Source: Chryseobacterium sp. C-71 (GTDB lineage: Bacteria > Bacteroidota > Bacteroidia > Flavobacteriales > Weeksellaceae). From it: a stretch of 64,000 nt of DNA. A model generated the notes under the pieces. That model saw only the letters and a program-made list of their open reading frames with translations, was not told the DNA's origin and did not search any database. The DNA is taken from the NCBI RefSeq assembly GCF_020911865.1, contig NZ_CP087131.1:1054001-1118000 (forward strand), read 5' to 3'. Both the position numbers and the translations under genes were made by a program. Shown one piece after another: positions 10,139-20,700 of this stretch (position 1 is the first letter of the stretch; every line of letters begins with the position of its first letter).

Positions 10139-10488
10139 TATTTTTCTTTAAAATATAATAAACAGCCTTATCTTTTTCATCATTTGTGGTATAAGCAAAC
10201 TGGAATACATAGCCATTTGCAGACATAAAATTCAGAGCATCCATCATAGAATTAAATTTCACATTTCTTCCTCTTTCGTCTTTGATATTGGTTCCGTTTT
10301 TAAATGAGATAGATTTGGTTTCCTGTCCGAAATCGATTTCCACATTTACTTTTGTACTTAAAGAACGACCAGTCCCGATAATCTGAACGTAGTCTACGTC
10401 GATATCTTTTAGTGGGACATCATTTTACTGTTTGAGAAAATACTAATGCAGATGCGTTGATTAAGAATAGAATAAATAATTTTTTCAT
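10134..10488 (-). pseudogene. Small secreted protein, frameshifted after the signal peptide
   Basis: From the ATG at 10486-10488 the frame reads MKKLFILFLINASALVFSQT, a clear signal peptide, then meets TGA. In the next frame an intact domain continues: DVPLKDIDVDYVQIIGTGRS, then FGQETKSISFKN, FNSMMDALNFMSANGYVFQF, and AVYYILKKNK before the stop at 10134. Removing one A from the AAAA run near 10430 restores one frame of about 117 codons. The function is unknown; the size and signal peptide suggest a small periplasmic or surface protein. The single homopolymer indel could be a true mutation or an assembly error. The ATG-proximal part is too short for usual gene callers, so it may be annotated only as a 69-residue fragment. 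Confidence 0.7.
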
Positions 10489-10558
10489 AGTTGATATTTT
10501 AAGTGGTTAAAAATAAAACAAATATTGAAATTGTTGAATTAAATACCATTGGAATTCA

Positions 10559-10737
10559 GTGGTTTTATATAGTTGATGTAATAATCTTAAGCTTCGTACA
10601 AAGGCTCGTGTTCTCCCAGTCATTCTTGATTTTAAGGATTTACATTTCCTTCATTCCTTGGCTTTTGTGCCGGTTCTTCTGATCTTGGCAACAAAACTTT
10701 TCTTGAAAGTTTCATTTTCTTACGGTCATCATAACCC
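10559..10737 (-). pseudogene. Degenerate copy of the pnp 3' end
   Basis: This block aligns with 11433-11612, the last codons and terminator of pnp. On the minus strand it reads [18 protein letters not shown] then SEEPAQKPRNEGNVNP, against [18 protein letters not shown] then [16 protein letters not shown] in pnp, with small indels near the end. Similarity starts abruptly at GGGTTATG; upstream of that the sequences are unrelated. A degenerate version of the pnp terminator (ACCATTGGAATTCAGTGGT) is included. The 66-codon frame at 10632-10832 is a chance fusion of this relic with unrelated sequence. Confidence 0.85.
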
Positions 10738-10881
10738 TCGTTTCCGCACGATTTTATCGTGTGCCTTTTATTTTCCAATCGCTTTCTTAAAAAATTTTTA
10801 TCTTTATAAAAAGTCATAACTATAAGTTGCACAATCCTAAGGGATTTATTAAATCAAAATAATAACTATTAAAAAAAAAAC

Positions 10882-11292
10882 ATGAAAAAAGGACTAATCA
10901 TTTGTTCTATTCTTTTTAATCTTTCTATTGTATGTGCTCAAACCATTGAATCGGGAAGCCGTAATACGGCAGGTTACATCAAATCAGACGGAACAATTGA
11001 AAACAAAAGTCATTCTACAGTAGGTTATATTAAAAGCGATGGTACGGTTGAAAACAAAAGCCACAGCACAATTGGGAGAATCAAAAGTGATGGCACAATA
11101 GAAAATAAAAGCGGTTCTACTGTAGGGTATGTTAAAAAAGACGGGACGGTAGAAAACAGCAGCCATTCAGCAATTGGGTACATCAAAGACAATGGAACGG
11201 TAGAAAACAGTAGTCACAGTACGGTCGGTTATGCTAATGGAATTAAAAAAGAATGGGCAGCGGTAGCTTTTTTCTTCTTTAAAATAGAATAA
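10882..11292 (+). CDS. Exported repeat protein, possible 5-fold beta-flower type
   Basis: 136 residues. The signal peptide (1-19, MKKGLIICSILFNLSIVCAQ) is followed by about six near-identical 17-residue repeats of the form STVGYIKSDGTVENKSH, from about residue 22 to 117. The C-terminal cap ends AVAFFFFKIE. Repeated GyIksDGTveN units match the pattern of small Bacteroidota proteins named 5-fold beta-flower proteins, a tentative match from memory. Function unknown; probably periplasmic or outer membrane. It stands alone, with an A-rich leader, between the relic pnp tail and intact pnp. The repeats are also near-identical in DNA, so copy number could vary by slippage or recombination. Confidence 0.7.
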   Translation: MKKGLIICSILFNLSIVCAQTIESGSRNTAGYIKSDGTIENKSHSTVGYIKSDGTVENKSHSTIGRIKSDGTIENKSGSTVGYVKKDGTVENSSHSAIGYIKDNGTVENSSHSTVGYANGIKKEWAAVAFFFFKIE

Positions 11293-11415
11293 ACTACCTC
11301 AAGGCATAGTCCAGAGTTATAGAACATTGATAATTCTGTTCACTCAATTGCAATCAATAATTTATATCCTCGAAACAATAATTTTTCTCTACAAAAAATC
11401 AATCCCCACACAAAA

Positions 11416-11439
11416 AAACCACCGAAAATTCGGTGGTTT
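11416..11439 (-). terminator. pnp terminator
   Basis: Perfect 11-bp hairpin: AAACCACCGAA (11416-11426), a 2-base AA gap, then TTCGGTGGTTT (11429-11439). On the minus strand it is followed by a run of T. It lies 23 bases after the pnp stop. Confidence 0.9.
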
Positions 11440-11461
11440 CATATAATTGATCGTAATAATC

Positions 11462-13669
11462 TTAAGCTTCATTCAAAGGCTTGTGCTCACCCGGCTGGTC
11501 TTTACCTTCAGGATTCACTTGACTTTCTGGTCTTGGCTTTTGTGCCGGTCTTTCTGGTCTTGGCAACAAAACTTTTCTTGAAAGTTTCATTTTTTTACGG
11601 TCATCATAACCCATAAATTTCACCTCAACCTCATCACCTTCTTTGTAAGGAACTTTGTCTAGACGAGCCCATTCGATTTCAGAGATATGAAGTAAACCTT
11701 CAGTACCTTTTGCAATCGCTACGAATGCTCCGAAATCCATCACTTTAACAACTTTACCTTGGTAAACTTCACCTACAGTCGGTACAAAAGTGATTTCGTT
11801 GATTCTTGCAATCGCTTCGTTGATTTTCTCTCTGCTAACCCCAGAAATTTCGATTCTACCGATTTCTCCAACTTCTTCAATGGCGATAACCGTGTCAGTA
11901 TCTTTCTGCATCTGCTGAATGATTTTTCCACCAGGTCCGATTACCGCACCGATGAAATCTTTAGAGATTTCCAACATCACCATTTTCGGAGCGTGAGGCT
12001 TCACGTCTTCTCTTGGAGCAGAAATCGTTTCATTTAATTTATCAAGAATATGCAATCTTCCGTCTCTAGCCTGTAGAAGCGCTTTTTCCATAATTTCCAT
12101 AGACAATCCCTGAACTTTGATATCCATCTGGCAAGCGGTGATTCCGTCTGCAGTTCCGGTTACTTTAAAGTCCATATCTCCCAAGTGATCTTCATCACCC
12201 AAGATATCAGAAAGTACTGTGAATTTACCTGATTTCACATCAGTTACCAATCCCATCGCAATCCCTGAAACCGGCTTTTTGATTTGCACACCCGCATCCA
12301 TCAATGCTAAAGTTCCTGCACAAACAGTCGCCATAGAAGATGAACCGTTTGATTCTAAAATATCAGAAACGATACGGATTGTGTAAGGATTTTCTTCCGG
12401 AATCATGTTTGCCAAAGCTCTCTGAGCTAAGTTTCCGTGACCAACTTCTCTTCTTGAAGTTCCTCTCAAAGGACGAGCTTCACCAGTTGAGAACGGCGGG
12501 AAGTTATAATGTAAGAAGAATCTTTCGTCATAGTTTACCATTACACTGTCTACCATGTTCGCATCTTTTACTGAACCTAAAGTTACAGCTGTCAAAGATT
12601 GAGTTTCACCTCTTGTGAAGATTGCAGAACCGTGAGCTCCCGGTAAATAATCGATTTCGCTCCAGATCGGACGAATCGTTTGAGGATCACGACCATCAAG
12701 ACGGATTTTATCATTCAAAATCATCTGACGCATCGCTTCTTTCTCCACATCATGGAAATATACTTTAGCGAAAGGAGTTACTCTTTCTAACTCTTCAGCA
12801 TTTTCAACATATTGAGCTAAGAATTCAGCTAAAACAGCTTTGAATTTCTCACCTCTCTCCTCTTTTCCTGAAGGAATTTTTGCGACTTCGTATACTTTAT
12901 CGTATGTTTCTTTCCACACTTTCTCACGAATTGCTTCGTCGTGATTTTCGTGGCTGTATTCTCTTTTTGGTAAAGACTTTCCTACTTTTTCAGCTAGTCT
13001 TTCCTGAGCTTCAACTTGTTTTTTAATTTCTACGTGAGCGAATTGGATTGCTTCAAGCATTTCTGCCTCAGAAATTTCTTTCATCTCACCTTCCACCATT
13101 ACGATAGAATCTTTAGTTGCACCCACCATGATGTCAAGGTCAGCCAATTTAAGATCTTCATAATTAGGATTTACCGCTAATTTCCCGTCAATTCTTACTA
13201 CTCTTACCTCAGACATCGGTCCGTTGAAAGGAATATCAGTAATTGCAATTGCTGCCGAAGCTGCAAGACCTGCTAAATCGTCAGGAATTGACTGTCCGTC
13301 ATAAGAAATCAATGAAATCATCACTTGAACTTCCGCATGGAAATCTTCAGGGAATAGTGGTCTTAGAACTCTGTCTACCAAACGCATTGTCAGGATTTCC
13401 TGATCTGAAGGTCTAGCTTCTCTTCTAAAAAAGTTTCCAGGAATTTTTCCACCTGCGTAGAATTTTTCTCTGTAATCTACTGTCAATGGTAAGAAATCTA
13501 CACCATCCTTTGCTTCTTTGCTGGCTACAACAGTTGCTAAAAGCATTGTTCCGCCGATTTTTACGACCACAGAACCATCAGCCTGTTTTGCTAATTTTCC
13601 TGTTTCAATTGTGATCTCTCTGCCGTCTGCAAGAATGATCGTCTCTGTAATTGCTTGAGGTATACTCAT
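11462..13669 (-). CDS. pnp: Polyribonucleotide nucleotidyltransferase (PNPase)
   Basis: 735 residues, full length. PNPase degrades RNA 3' to 5' by phosphorolysis and forms a trimeric ring. Two RNase PH-like domains are visible: about 10-215 ([21 protein letters not shown]) and about 315-545 ([58 protein letters not shown]). The KH domain follows with [12 protein letters not shown], then the S1 domain ([28 protein letters not shown]). The C-terminal tail is short, basic and proline-rich. It is downstream of rpsO in the same direction, the classical rpsO-pnp order, although a terminator and a gap of about 250 bases separate them. Part of its 3' end is duplicated at 10559-10737. Confidence 0.98.
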   Translation of the reverse strand: MSIPQAITETIILADGREITIETGKLAKQADGSVVVKIGGTMLLATVVASKEAKDGVDFLPLTVDYREKFYAGGKIPGNFFRREARPSDQEILTMRLVDRVLRPLFPEDFHAEVQVMISLISYDGQSIPDDLAGLAASAAIAITDIPFNGPMSEVRVVRIDGKLAVNPNYEDLKLADLDIMVGATKDSIVMVEGEMKEISEAEMLEAIQFAHVEIKKQVEAQERLAEKVGKSLPKREYSHENHDEAIREKVWKETYDKVYEVAKIPSGKEERGEKFKAVLAEFLAQYVENAEELERVTPFAKVYFHDVEKEAMRQMILNDKIRLDGRDPQTIRPIWSEIDYLPGAHGSAIFTRGETQSLTAVTLGSVKDANMVDSVMVNYDERFFLHYNFPPFSTGEARPLRGTSRREVGHGNLAQRALANMIPEENPYTIRIVSDILESNGSSSMATVCAGTLALMDAGVQIKKPVSGIAMGLVTDVKSGKFTVLSDILGDEDHLGDMDFKVTGTADGITACQMDIKVQGLSMEIMEKALLQARDGRLHILDKLNETISAPREDVKPHAPKMVMLEISKDFIGAVIGPGGKIIQQMQKDTDTVIAIEEVGEIGRIEISGVSREKINEAIARINEITFVPTVGEVYQGKVVKVMDFGAFVAIAKGTEGLLHISEIEWARLDKVPYKEGDEVEVKFMGYDDRKKMKLSRKVLLPRPERPAQKPRPESQVNPEGKDQPGEHKPLNEA

Positions 13670-13736
13670 AAATTGTTTTGTGTTGCACTCCGTATTGAGT
13701 GCTTTAGTTATTGATATTTCGTCTAAATTTCGTTTG

Positions 13737-13744
13737 CAAAGATA
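13737..13744 (-). promoter_or_regulatory. -7 promoter element for pnp
   Basis: On the minus strand TATCTTTG fits the Bacteroidota TAnnTTTG element, about 70 bases before the pnp ATG. The upstream partner is only TTC about 20 bases away, so the match is partial. Confidence 0.45.
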
Positions 13745-13871
13745 ATGTATTATAATGATTTATCGAATTTCAGATATACATTATATGGTGATTTGAACAA
13801 TTTTATTGAAATAATTGTCCATTTTTACCTTGTTTTGATGTATTTAATAAAATAGAATCAAAGCATAAAAA

Positions 13872-13895
13872 AAGCAACCTCTTGCGAAGTTGCTT
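13872..13895 (-). terminator. rpsO terminator
   Basis: AAGCAAC (13872-13878) pairs with GTTGCTT (13889-13895). On the minus strand it is followed by a T run. It lies 23 bases after the rpsO stop. Confidence 0.8.
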
Positions 13896-13918
13896 CTTAT
13901 TTTTGGAAATCTAATAGA

Positions 13919-14188
13919 TTATTTTCTTAATCCAAGTTCAGCAATAATTGCTCTATATCTTGTGATATCCTTGTTTTTAAGGTAATCTAACAAACTTTTT
14001 CTTTTACCTACTAATTTTACCAAAGATCTCTCAGTAGCAAAGTCATGACGGTTAGCCTTCAAATGCTGAGATAAGTGGTTGATTCTAAAAGTGAAAAGAG
14101 CAACTTGTCCTTCAGCTGTTCCTGTGTCTTGTGCAGATTTTCCATGTTTTGCGAAAATTTCTGCTTTTTTTTCTGTTGTTAAGTACAT
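13919..14188 (-). CDS. rpsO: 30S ribosomal protein S15
   Basis: 89 residues, the usual S15 length. Conserved stretches are GKSAQDTGTAEGQVALFT, RINHLSQHLKANRHDFATER, LVKLVGKRKSLLDYLKN and YRAIIAELGLRK. S15 binds 16S rRNA helices 20-22 early in assembly of the small subunit. Its own terminator and promoter show that it is transcribed separately from pnp downstream, or with partial read-through. Confidence 0.98.
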   Translation of the reverse strand: MYLTTEKKAEIFAKHGKSAQDTGTAEGQVALFTFRINHLSQHLKANRHDFATERSLVKLVGKRKSLLDYLKNKDITRYRAIIAELGLRK

Positions 14189-14223
14189 TCCAATATTGTT
14201 TAATGATTATTATGTAACGGGTG

Positions 14224-14253
14224 CAAAAGTACGACTATTTTCTTACTCAGCAA
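14224..14253 (-). promoter_or_regulatory. rpsO promoter (TTG-N19-TAnnTTTG)
   Basis: On the minus strand TTG (14253-14251), 19 bases, then TACTTTTG (14231-14224). This is an exact match to the Bacteroidota housekeeping promoter, 36 bases before the rpsO start codon. Confidence 0.85.
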
Positions 14254-14339
14254 AACATAATCGATTCTATATATTAAAATAGATAGAAAAATATGTTAAA
14301 TTTTCCTTAATAAAATTATGCAATTCCACTAAAAGACAG

Positions 14340-14347
14340 TACTTTTG
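14340..14347 (+). promoter_or_regulatory. -7 promoter element for the 14361 gene
   Basis: TACTTTTG matches TAnnTTTG exactly and lies 13 bases before the ATG at 14361, implying a very short leader. No clear TTG lies at the right distance upstream. Confidence 0.55.
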
Positions 14348-14360
14348 CAGTGACAAAGAC

Positions 14361-14918
14361 ATGAAAAAAATCTTATTTTTTACGCTTATTTCTACTGTGT
14401 TTATCACCAGTATTTCTTCTGTAAAAGCGCAGAAAGCTCATACTGTTGACAAAATAAAGAAAATCTTATACTTTAATCCTGAAGTAGAACCTGATCTTGA
14501 GGAGATTAAGGAACCCACGAATCATGCATTTTTCAGTGCAGTTTCAGATAAAGTGAGCGGATTTAGAAAAAACAAAATGTTGAGATCTGAAGTTCAGGTT
14601 TCTTATGACAGCATCGATTCTAAGACGATATCAGAATACAGCAAAAACAACGATGCCGATTTTGTGGTGGTTCCCAAAGTAAAATATTTCAAAGTAGGTT
14701 TAGGAAAATATGTATTTTCTAATCAGGTCGTCGTAAGCATGAAACTTTTTGACGCTGAGGGAAACTTCATTGCATCATCAGATTACGACACCTACCGTAA
14801 AAACATGCGTCTTTTGGGTTCCACAGAAAATTCTATTAAAATAGGTACCAATGGTGCGATGAAAAGCATTCTGAAAGAACTGAGAAAACAGAAACCCTCT
14901 TCTGAAGCCGGTTTTTAA
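14361..14918 (+). CDS. Exported protein of unknown function, 185 residues
   Basis: An N-terminal signal peptide (about 1-23, LFFTLISTVFITSISSVKAQ) precedes a mature domain of about 160 residues with ADFVVVPKVKYFKVGLGKYV and VVVSMKLFDAEGNFIASSDY. The alternating strands resemble small periplasmic alpha/beta lipoprotein-like domains that read out 'value' proteins, but I do not recognise the family. There is no lipobox Cys after the signal sequence, so it is likely soluble in the periplasm. It is followed by mgtE in the same direction after 60 bases, but mgtE has its own promoter-like element. Confidence 0.8.
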   Translation: MKKILFFTLISTVFITSISSVKAQKAHTVDKIKKILYFNPEVEPDLEEIKEPTNHAFFSAVSDKVSGFRKNKMLRSEVQVSYDSIDSKTISEYSKNNDADFVVVPKVKYFKVGLGKYVFSNQVVVSMKLFDAEGNFIASSDYDTYRKNMRLLGSTENSIKIGTNGAMKSILKELRKQKPSSEAGF

Positions 14919-14973
14919 CCTTTAATAAATCCTTAAATTTACGTTATCATTCTTGTTTGTTGAAATTTTGAAT

Positions 14974-14981
14974 TATTTTTG
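14974..14981 (+). promoter_or_regulatory. -7 promoter element overlapping the first mgtE start codon
   Basis: TATTTTTG matches TAnnTTTG and ends on the TTG at 14979-14981 that the longest frame uses as start. If this element is active, transcription begins near 14988 and the TTG at 15003 becomes the first usable start. Confidence 0.5.
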
Positions 14982-16325
14982 CATATCCAAAAAATTCAGG
15001 TTTTGAATCACACAGACGAACTTACCTTTAACCCAGCCGACATTGCCGAAAGACTTAGCGAACTCCATGCTGACGAACGGCTATTGGCTTTCCTGAAAGT
15101 TCCGAAAGAATACAAAGCCGATGTTTTTTCCCATTTAGATCCTGATTTTCAGGAAGAAACCATCCGAAGTATTGGTAGTGACGAGGTTTCTGAGATTCTG
15201 AATGCGATGACACCCGATGACAGAACCGCACTTTTTGAAGATTTTCCTGATGAATTGATTAAATATTCTATCAATCACCTTAATCCTCAAGAAAGAAGAA
15301 TTGCCCTGAAGCTTTTGGGGTATGATTCTGATTCTATTGCCCGTCTAATGACACCTTATTACATCCAAATTCGTAAAGAATGGACGGTTAAAAGATGTCT
15401 TCAGCAGATCAAAAAGGTCGGTAAAAGGGTGGAAACCATCAATCACTTATATGTAGTTGATGAGAGAAACCGCTTGATTGATGATTTAGCATTGGGTAGT
15501 TTACTCTTAGTTGAAGATGATACTTTGGTTTCAGATCTTACCGACAATCAGTTTGTAGCCATCAAGACAACAACTTCAAAAGAAGATGCCGTAACCTACT
15601 TTGAAAAATATGACCGTACCGCACTTCCCATTATTACGGATGCCGGAGTTTTGGTAGGAATTGTGACAATTGATGACATTTTAGATCAAATTGAGTCTCA
15701 AAATACCGAAGACATTCAGAAATTCGGGGGTGTTGAAGCTTTGGATGATCCTTATATCCAAACGCATTGGTTTGAGATGATCAAAAAAAGAGGTCTTTGG
15801 CTGATTGTTTTGTTTTTCTTACAGCTGATCACTGCTTCCGTGATGGGATATTATGAAAACGAAATTGAAAAAGCGGTAGTTTTAGCTCTCTTTATTCCAT
15901 TAATTATATCGAGTGGCGGAAATTCGGGTTCGCAGGCTGCAACTTTGATTATCCGTGCGATGGCACTTCAAGAAATCACCATCAAAGACTGGTGGATTGT
16001 TATGAAAAAGGAATTGGTTACAGGTCTTATTTTGGGAACATTTCTTGGGGTAATCGGGTTTTTCAGGATTATGATCTGGCACAAAATGGGCTGGTTTGAT
16101 TACGGTGATTATTGGTTTTTTATTGGTATAAGTGCCGGAATTTCTTTGGCTATGATCGTCCTTTGGGGAACTTTATCGGGATCAATGGTTCCTTTTATTC
16201 TTAAAAAATTCAACCTTGACCCGGCAACTTCTTCCGCACCATTCGTGGCAACTTTAGTTGACGTAACAGGTTTAATTATTTACTTTACGATTGCCGGACT
16301 TTTCTTAACCGGAAAACTTTTGTAA
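14979..16325 (+). CDS. mgtE: Magnesium transporter MgtE
   Basis: 448 residues in the longest frame. The cytoplasmic MgtE_N superhelical domain is at about 20-135 ([37 protein letters not shown]). A CBS pair is at about 140-260 ([33 protein letters not shown]). Five membrane helices (about 285-447) carry the pore motif [20 protein letters not shown]. MgtE is a Mg2+-gated Mg2+ channel in the inner membrane; the N and CBS domains sense cytosolic Mg2+. No ATG is available. Candidate starts are TTG at 14979 and TTG at 15003, and the promoter-like element at 14974-14981 favours 15003. About 440 residues is normal for MgtE. Confidence 0.93.
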   Translation: MHIQKIQVLNHTDELTFNPADIAERLSELHADERLLAFLKVPKEYKADVFSHLDPDFQEETIRSIGSDEVSEILNAMTPDDRTALFEDFPDELIKYSINHLNPQERRIALKLLGYDSDSIARLMTPYYIQIRKEWTVKRCLQQIKKVGKRVETINHLYVVDERNRLIDDLALGSLLLVEDDTLVSDLTDNQFVAIKTTTSKEDAVTYFEKYDRTALPIITDAGVLVGIVTIDDILDQIESQNTEDIQKFGGVEALDDPYIQTHWFEMIKKRGLWLIVLFFLQLITASVMGYYENEIEKAVVLALFIPLIISSGGNSGSQAATLIIRAMALQEITIKDWWIVMKKELVTGLILGTFLGVIGFFRIMIWHKMGWFDYGDYWFFIGISAGISLAMIVLWGTLSGSMVPFILKKFNLDPATSSAPFVATLVDVTGLIIYFTIAGLFLTGKLL

Positions 16326-16351
16326 TTTTAGGCAAAGTCTAAAATCTACTC

Positions 16352-17080
16352 ATGAAAGTTATTTCTCTGGTACCTTCAATTACTGAAGCTTTATTTGATT
16401 TGGGATTAACCGAAAACGAAATTATCGGCAGAACGAAATTCTGTATCCATCCGGAAGACAAAGTAAAAAATGTAGAAATAATCGGCGGTACAAAAAACTT
16501 GAATATTGAAAAAATAAAGTCTTTAAAACCCGATTTAATCTTAGCCAACAAAGAAGAAAACGTAAAAGAACAGGTTGAAACTTTAATGAAAGATTTCAAA
16601 GTGATTGTTTATAATACGGAGACGATTGAAGATAATTATTACTTAGTTAAAAATCTGGGTTTACTTTTTAACAAAGAAGAAAGAGCACAGATTTTTAATC
16701 TTAAAATTTACGAAGTTCTTAATGACGCAAAAATTCATACAAAAATAAAAGCCGCATATCTGATTTGGAAAAATCCTTATATGACTATTGGTTCAGACAC
16801 TTTCATCCACAATGTTTTATCCGAAATAGGTTTTGAAAATATATTTAAAAATCAAACCCGCTATCCTGAAATTCAGATTAAAGATTTAGCAGAAGCTGAT
16901 GTAATTATGCTTTCTTCAGAGCCTTTTCCGTTTAAAGAAAAACATATTGAGGAACTGAATCAATTTTACCCCGAAAAGAAAATTATCATCGTTGATGGCG
17001 AAGCTTTTTCCTGGTATGGGACGCATATTGCGAAGTGTGAGAACTATTTTAAGGAATTAATTGCTGAATTTAATCATTAA
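16352..17080 (+). CDS. Helical-backbone metal receptor, BtuF-like, without signal peptide
   Basis: 242 residues. The N-terminus MKVISLVPSITEALFDLGL is the typical start of the mature domain in class III (BtuF/FepB-type) substrate-binding proteins. PDLILANKEENVKEQ and SDTFIHNVLSEIGFENIF continue the two-lobe pattern with one connecting helix. There is no signal peptide or lipobox, so it is probably cytoplasmic, as in a known short subfamily whose ligand is not established. It sits 26 bases after mgtE in the same direction, so co-transcription is likely. A role in cobalamin or metal-chelate handling is inference. Confidence 0.8.
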   Translation: MKVISLVPSITEALFDLGLTENEIIGRTKFCIHPEDKVKNVEIIGGTKNLNIEKIKSLKPDLILANKEENVKEQVETLMKDFKVIVYNTETIEDNYYLVKNLGLLFNKEERAQIFNLKIYEVLNDAKIHTKIKAAYLIWKNPYMTIGSDTFIHNVLSEIGFENIFKNQTRYPEIQIKDLAEADVIMLSSEPFPFKEKHIEELNQFYPEKKIIIVDGEAFSWYGTHIAKCENYFKELIAEFNH

Positions 17081-17731
17081 GTCTTGGCTAAAGCCGAATG
17101 ATTTTTGTAATTATTAAATGAGCTAAACCCTTTCCTATTGATGATTTTAGATAACTATATATCTGAATGCTTCGAAACAAAAAAAAATCAGATGTCGCTT
17201 GTTTTATAATCTAATTATCTGTTTTCCAGCTAATAAAATTGATATTTTACATAAAATACAATCCTTATTACATTATCAATTAAATTTTTATAAGCTTTTT
17301 TTATACATTGAAAAAAAAACATATTTTTGTAGTTCAAAACATTGGGTCATATCTATTATTATGTTGTTTTTACTAAAAAATAAAAACTAATTGAAAAAAA
17401 ATTAAACCATGAAGAGAACTTTACATAATTCTTTTAATTTATCAAAACTGATTGTTTCCGACAGCTTAAAACATTTTTAAGTTCTTAAATTTCTTTAGAA
17501 ATATAAATCAATAGCACTTATTGAATTATTTAATCATCAAACACACCTTTCAAAATCATTGTCTATCATTGATCTAAGTTTTTTTAACTTAATTTAATTT
17601 TGAAATGTTTTATGCATTTCGATATTTTTATGGAGTTCAGAAACCATTCAAACGAAGCGAAACCGAAAAGCTATACGAGTAGGAAAAACTCTTGAAAATT
17701 AAATATGAAGAGAATTATTTTATTAAAAACC
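17081..17731. other. Intergenic region upstream of the large RCC1 protein gene
   Basis: The sequence is AT-rich. A TATTTTTG element is at 17322-17329, and a 23-codon frame from the ATG at 17409 begins MKRTLHNSFNLSKLIVSD. That frame resembles the start of neighbouring secreted-protein leaders but has no other support. Near 17085 a short complementary pair GGCT/AGCC could be part of a terminator. I see nothing else. Confidence 0.4.
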
Positions 17732-20700
17732 ATGAAAAAACTCTACTTTTTACTCTTAACTCTCATTACAATTTCTGTGTTTGCACAAACGTACAGTTAC
17801 ACAACTTACAATACTTCAAATTCAGGAATTGGCAGCAACTATATCGCCGATATTAAAACGGACGCCAACGGTTTGCTGTGGATTGCTACTTATAACGGCG
17901 TTTCAACTTTTAACGGAACAACTTTTACAAACTACAATACCACTAATTCCGGGATTGCATCTAATTCAATAACAAAAATTGAAATTGACGGATTGGGAAG
18001 AAAATGGATTGCTTCTCAATTCAACGGTATCATTTCTTATAATGGAAATACCTGGACCAATTACACAACGTCCAATTCAGGATTACCAAGTAATGAGATC
18101 ATTGATATAGCGGTTGATGGGCAAAATAACCTTTGGGTGGTAACCAGTGCGGGACTTACAAAATTCAATGGGACTACGTGGACTACCTATAATTCAATAT
18201 CAAATCTGAACTCTGTAGCAACGGACAGCAGTAATGGGGTTTGGGTTACAAATAACGGAGTATTGTATAAATTGAATGGCAGTACTTTCAATTTCGTAGC
18301 GCAAGGCACTCAAAAAATATTGAGAATTGCCAACGATACAGTATATGTGAAAGGTTTTGACAGTTTAATAACTTTAACGACAAGTGGAACAAATATCACA
18401 TTTACCTATGCAAACAGTTCTTGTCTGGCAGGACCTCAGCTTAATGCTTTGGATGTAGACAATAACAGCAAAGTATGGATTGGCTTCAGCGGAGCCGGCG
18501 TACAAAATTTCACAAACTGTACAACTTATAATACGACAAATACCAATTCAGGTTTACCTGACAATTATTTTAGCACCGTTAGAACACAAAGCTCAGGAAC
18601 TATTTGGTTAGGAACATTACAGCTTGGTTTGGTAAAAATGGCACCAAGTTCCAGTCTCTGTGCCTCTCCTACTCAAATGCATACTTCGAATGTGGCTTCT
18701 ACAACAGCTACTTTGAACTGGTCACCAATAGCCACGGCACCTTCTGGAGGATATGTATATGCCTATGGTACATCGCAGACAATGGGAAGCCCAAATGGTA
18801 ATACAGTCGCTACTTCGGCAGATTTAATCAATTTATCTCCAAACACTACTTACTATTGGTGGGTTAAGTCTAACTGCGGATCAAATCAAAGCAGTTGGGT
18901 TTCAGGTGGATCTTTCACAACACTTTCTCCTGCAGGATGTTGGCAAAGTGTAAGTGCAGGTGTAACGCATTCATTGGGAATAAAATTAGATGGAACACTT
19001 TGGGCTTGGGGTTATAATGTTTATGGTCAATTGGGTGACGGAACCGTGGCAACGAGGCAAACTCCTAAACAGATAGGTACATCAACAGACTGGAAAAAAG
19101 TAGTTGCAGGCGCTCAGTATTCAGTCGCAATAAAAACAAATGGAACATTATGGGCTTGGGGCTACAACGGCCAAGGGCAGCTTGGTGACGGAACTACAAT
19201 TAATAAAAATAATCCCGTACAGGTAGGAACAGCTAATGATTGGCTGGATATTACAATTGGAAATGAACATACATTAGCCATAAAAACAAATGGAACACTT
19301 TGGAGCTGGGGTAACAATAATACAGGCCAGCTGGGTGACGGAACAACCATAAACCGGAACGTACCTGCTCAAATCGGAACCATCAATACGTGGAAAAGTA
19401 TTGCAGCAGGAAATGGTTTTTCGTTGGCATTGCGAACGAATGGTACCCTCTGGACTTGGGGAAATAACCAAAATGGTCAATTGGGTGATGGTACCACTAC
19501 AAATAAAAATACTCCAACACAGATTGGTACAGATACAGATTGGGCGGAAGTTGCAGCAGGATATTTTCATTCTGTAGCAAGAAAATCAAATGGAGTACTT
19601 TATACATGGGGAAGAAATAATGAAGGACAGCTGGGTAATAATAACAATACAAACAGTTTAACACCAACTGCAGTATTTGATCAAGTTAAAAGTATTGATG
19701 CAGGAGCACATCATACTGTAGGAATAACAATATCTGGAAATATGTTTACTTGTGGGTATAATAATTCCGGTCAATTAGGAGATAACACAACCACGAACAG
19801 GAACTGGGTTTCTGTAGGAAACGCCAGCAATCATCAATTGGTTTCCGCGGGAGCCTTCCATACTTTATCATTAGATTTAGACGGCTTCTTGAAAGTTTGC
19901 GGAAATAATGAGATGTATCAATTGGGTGATGGTACAACTGTAAATAAACTGACTTTAACATCAATAGTTTGCCCTGTAAATTGTAATCCTCCTACCCAGT
20001 TGTATACTTCCAACATTACTTCAAATACAGCTACTCTTAACTGGCTTCCTTCAGCATCAGCACCTACTGCAGCATATGTATATGCTTATAGCACTAGCCA
20101 AAATATAGGAAATCCAAATGGAAATACTGCAGTAACATCAGCAGATATAGCAAATTTACTACCTAATACAACTTATTATTGGTGGGTTTCAGCTAACTGC
20201 GGATCCAGTCAAAGTATTTGGGTGTCGGGAGGGTCTTTTACAACACTTTCTGCCAATACTGGTTGTTGGAAAGCTATAAGCGCGGGCTCTTACCATTCAC
20301 TAGGAATAAAAACAGATGGTACGCTTTGGGCTTGGGGTAATAATATTGATAATCAATTGGGAGATGGAACGAATGTCGCAAAAAATACCCCACTTCAAAT
20401 AGGAACTGCAACGAATTGGAAAAAAGTTTTTGCAAGTGAAAAATACAGTGTTGCAATCAAAACAGATGGAACACTTTGGGCATGGGGACATAATATAATG
20501 GGACAATTAGGAGACGGAACAACTATTAATAAAACGATTCCAACAAAAATAGGAACAGCCACTAACTGGGAAGATATTGCAGTTGGAGAATCTCATACAT
20601 TAGGAATAAAATCAAACGGAACTCTATGGGCGTGGGGAATGAATGTAAGCGGAGAATTAGGAGATGGAACAACTACAGACAAACTTATACCCACCCAAAT

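Noticed and set aside
10632..10832. 66-residue minus-strand open frame as a separate gene
   Set aside because: Its second half is the degenerate pnp tail ([18 protein letters not shown]) and the first half is unrelated AT-rich sequence; a chance fusion.
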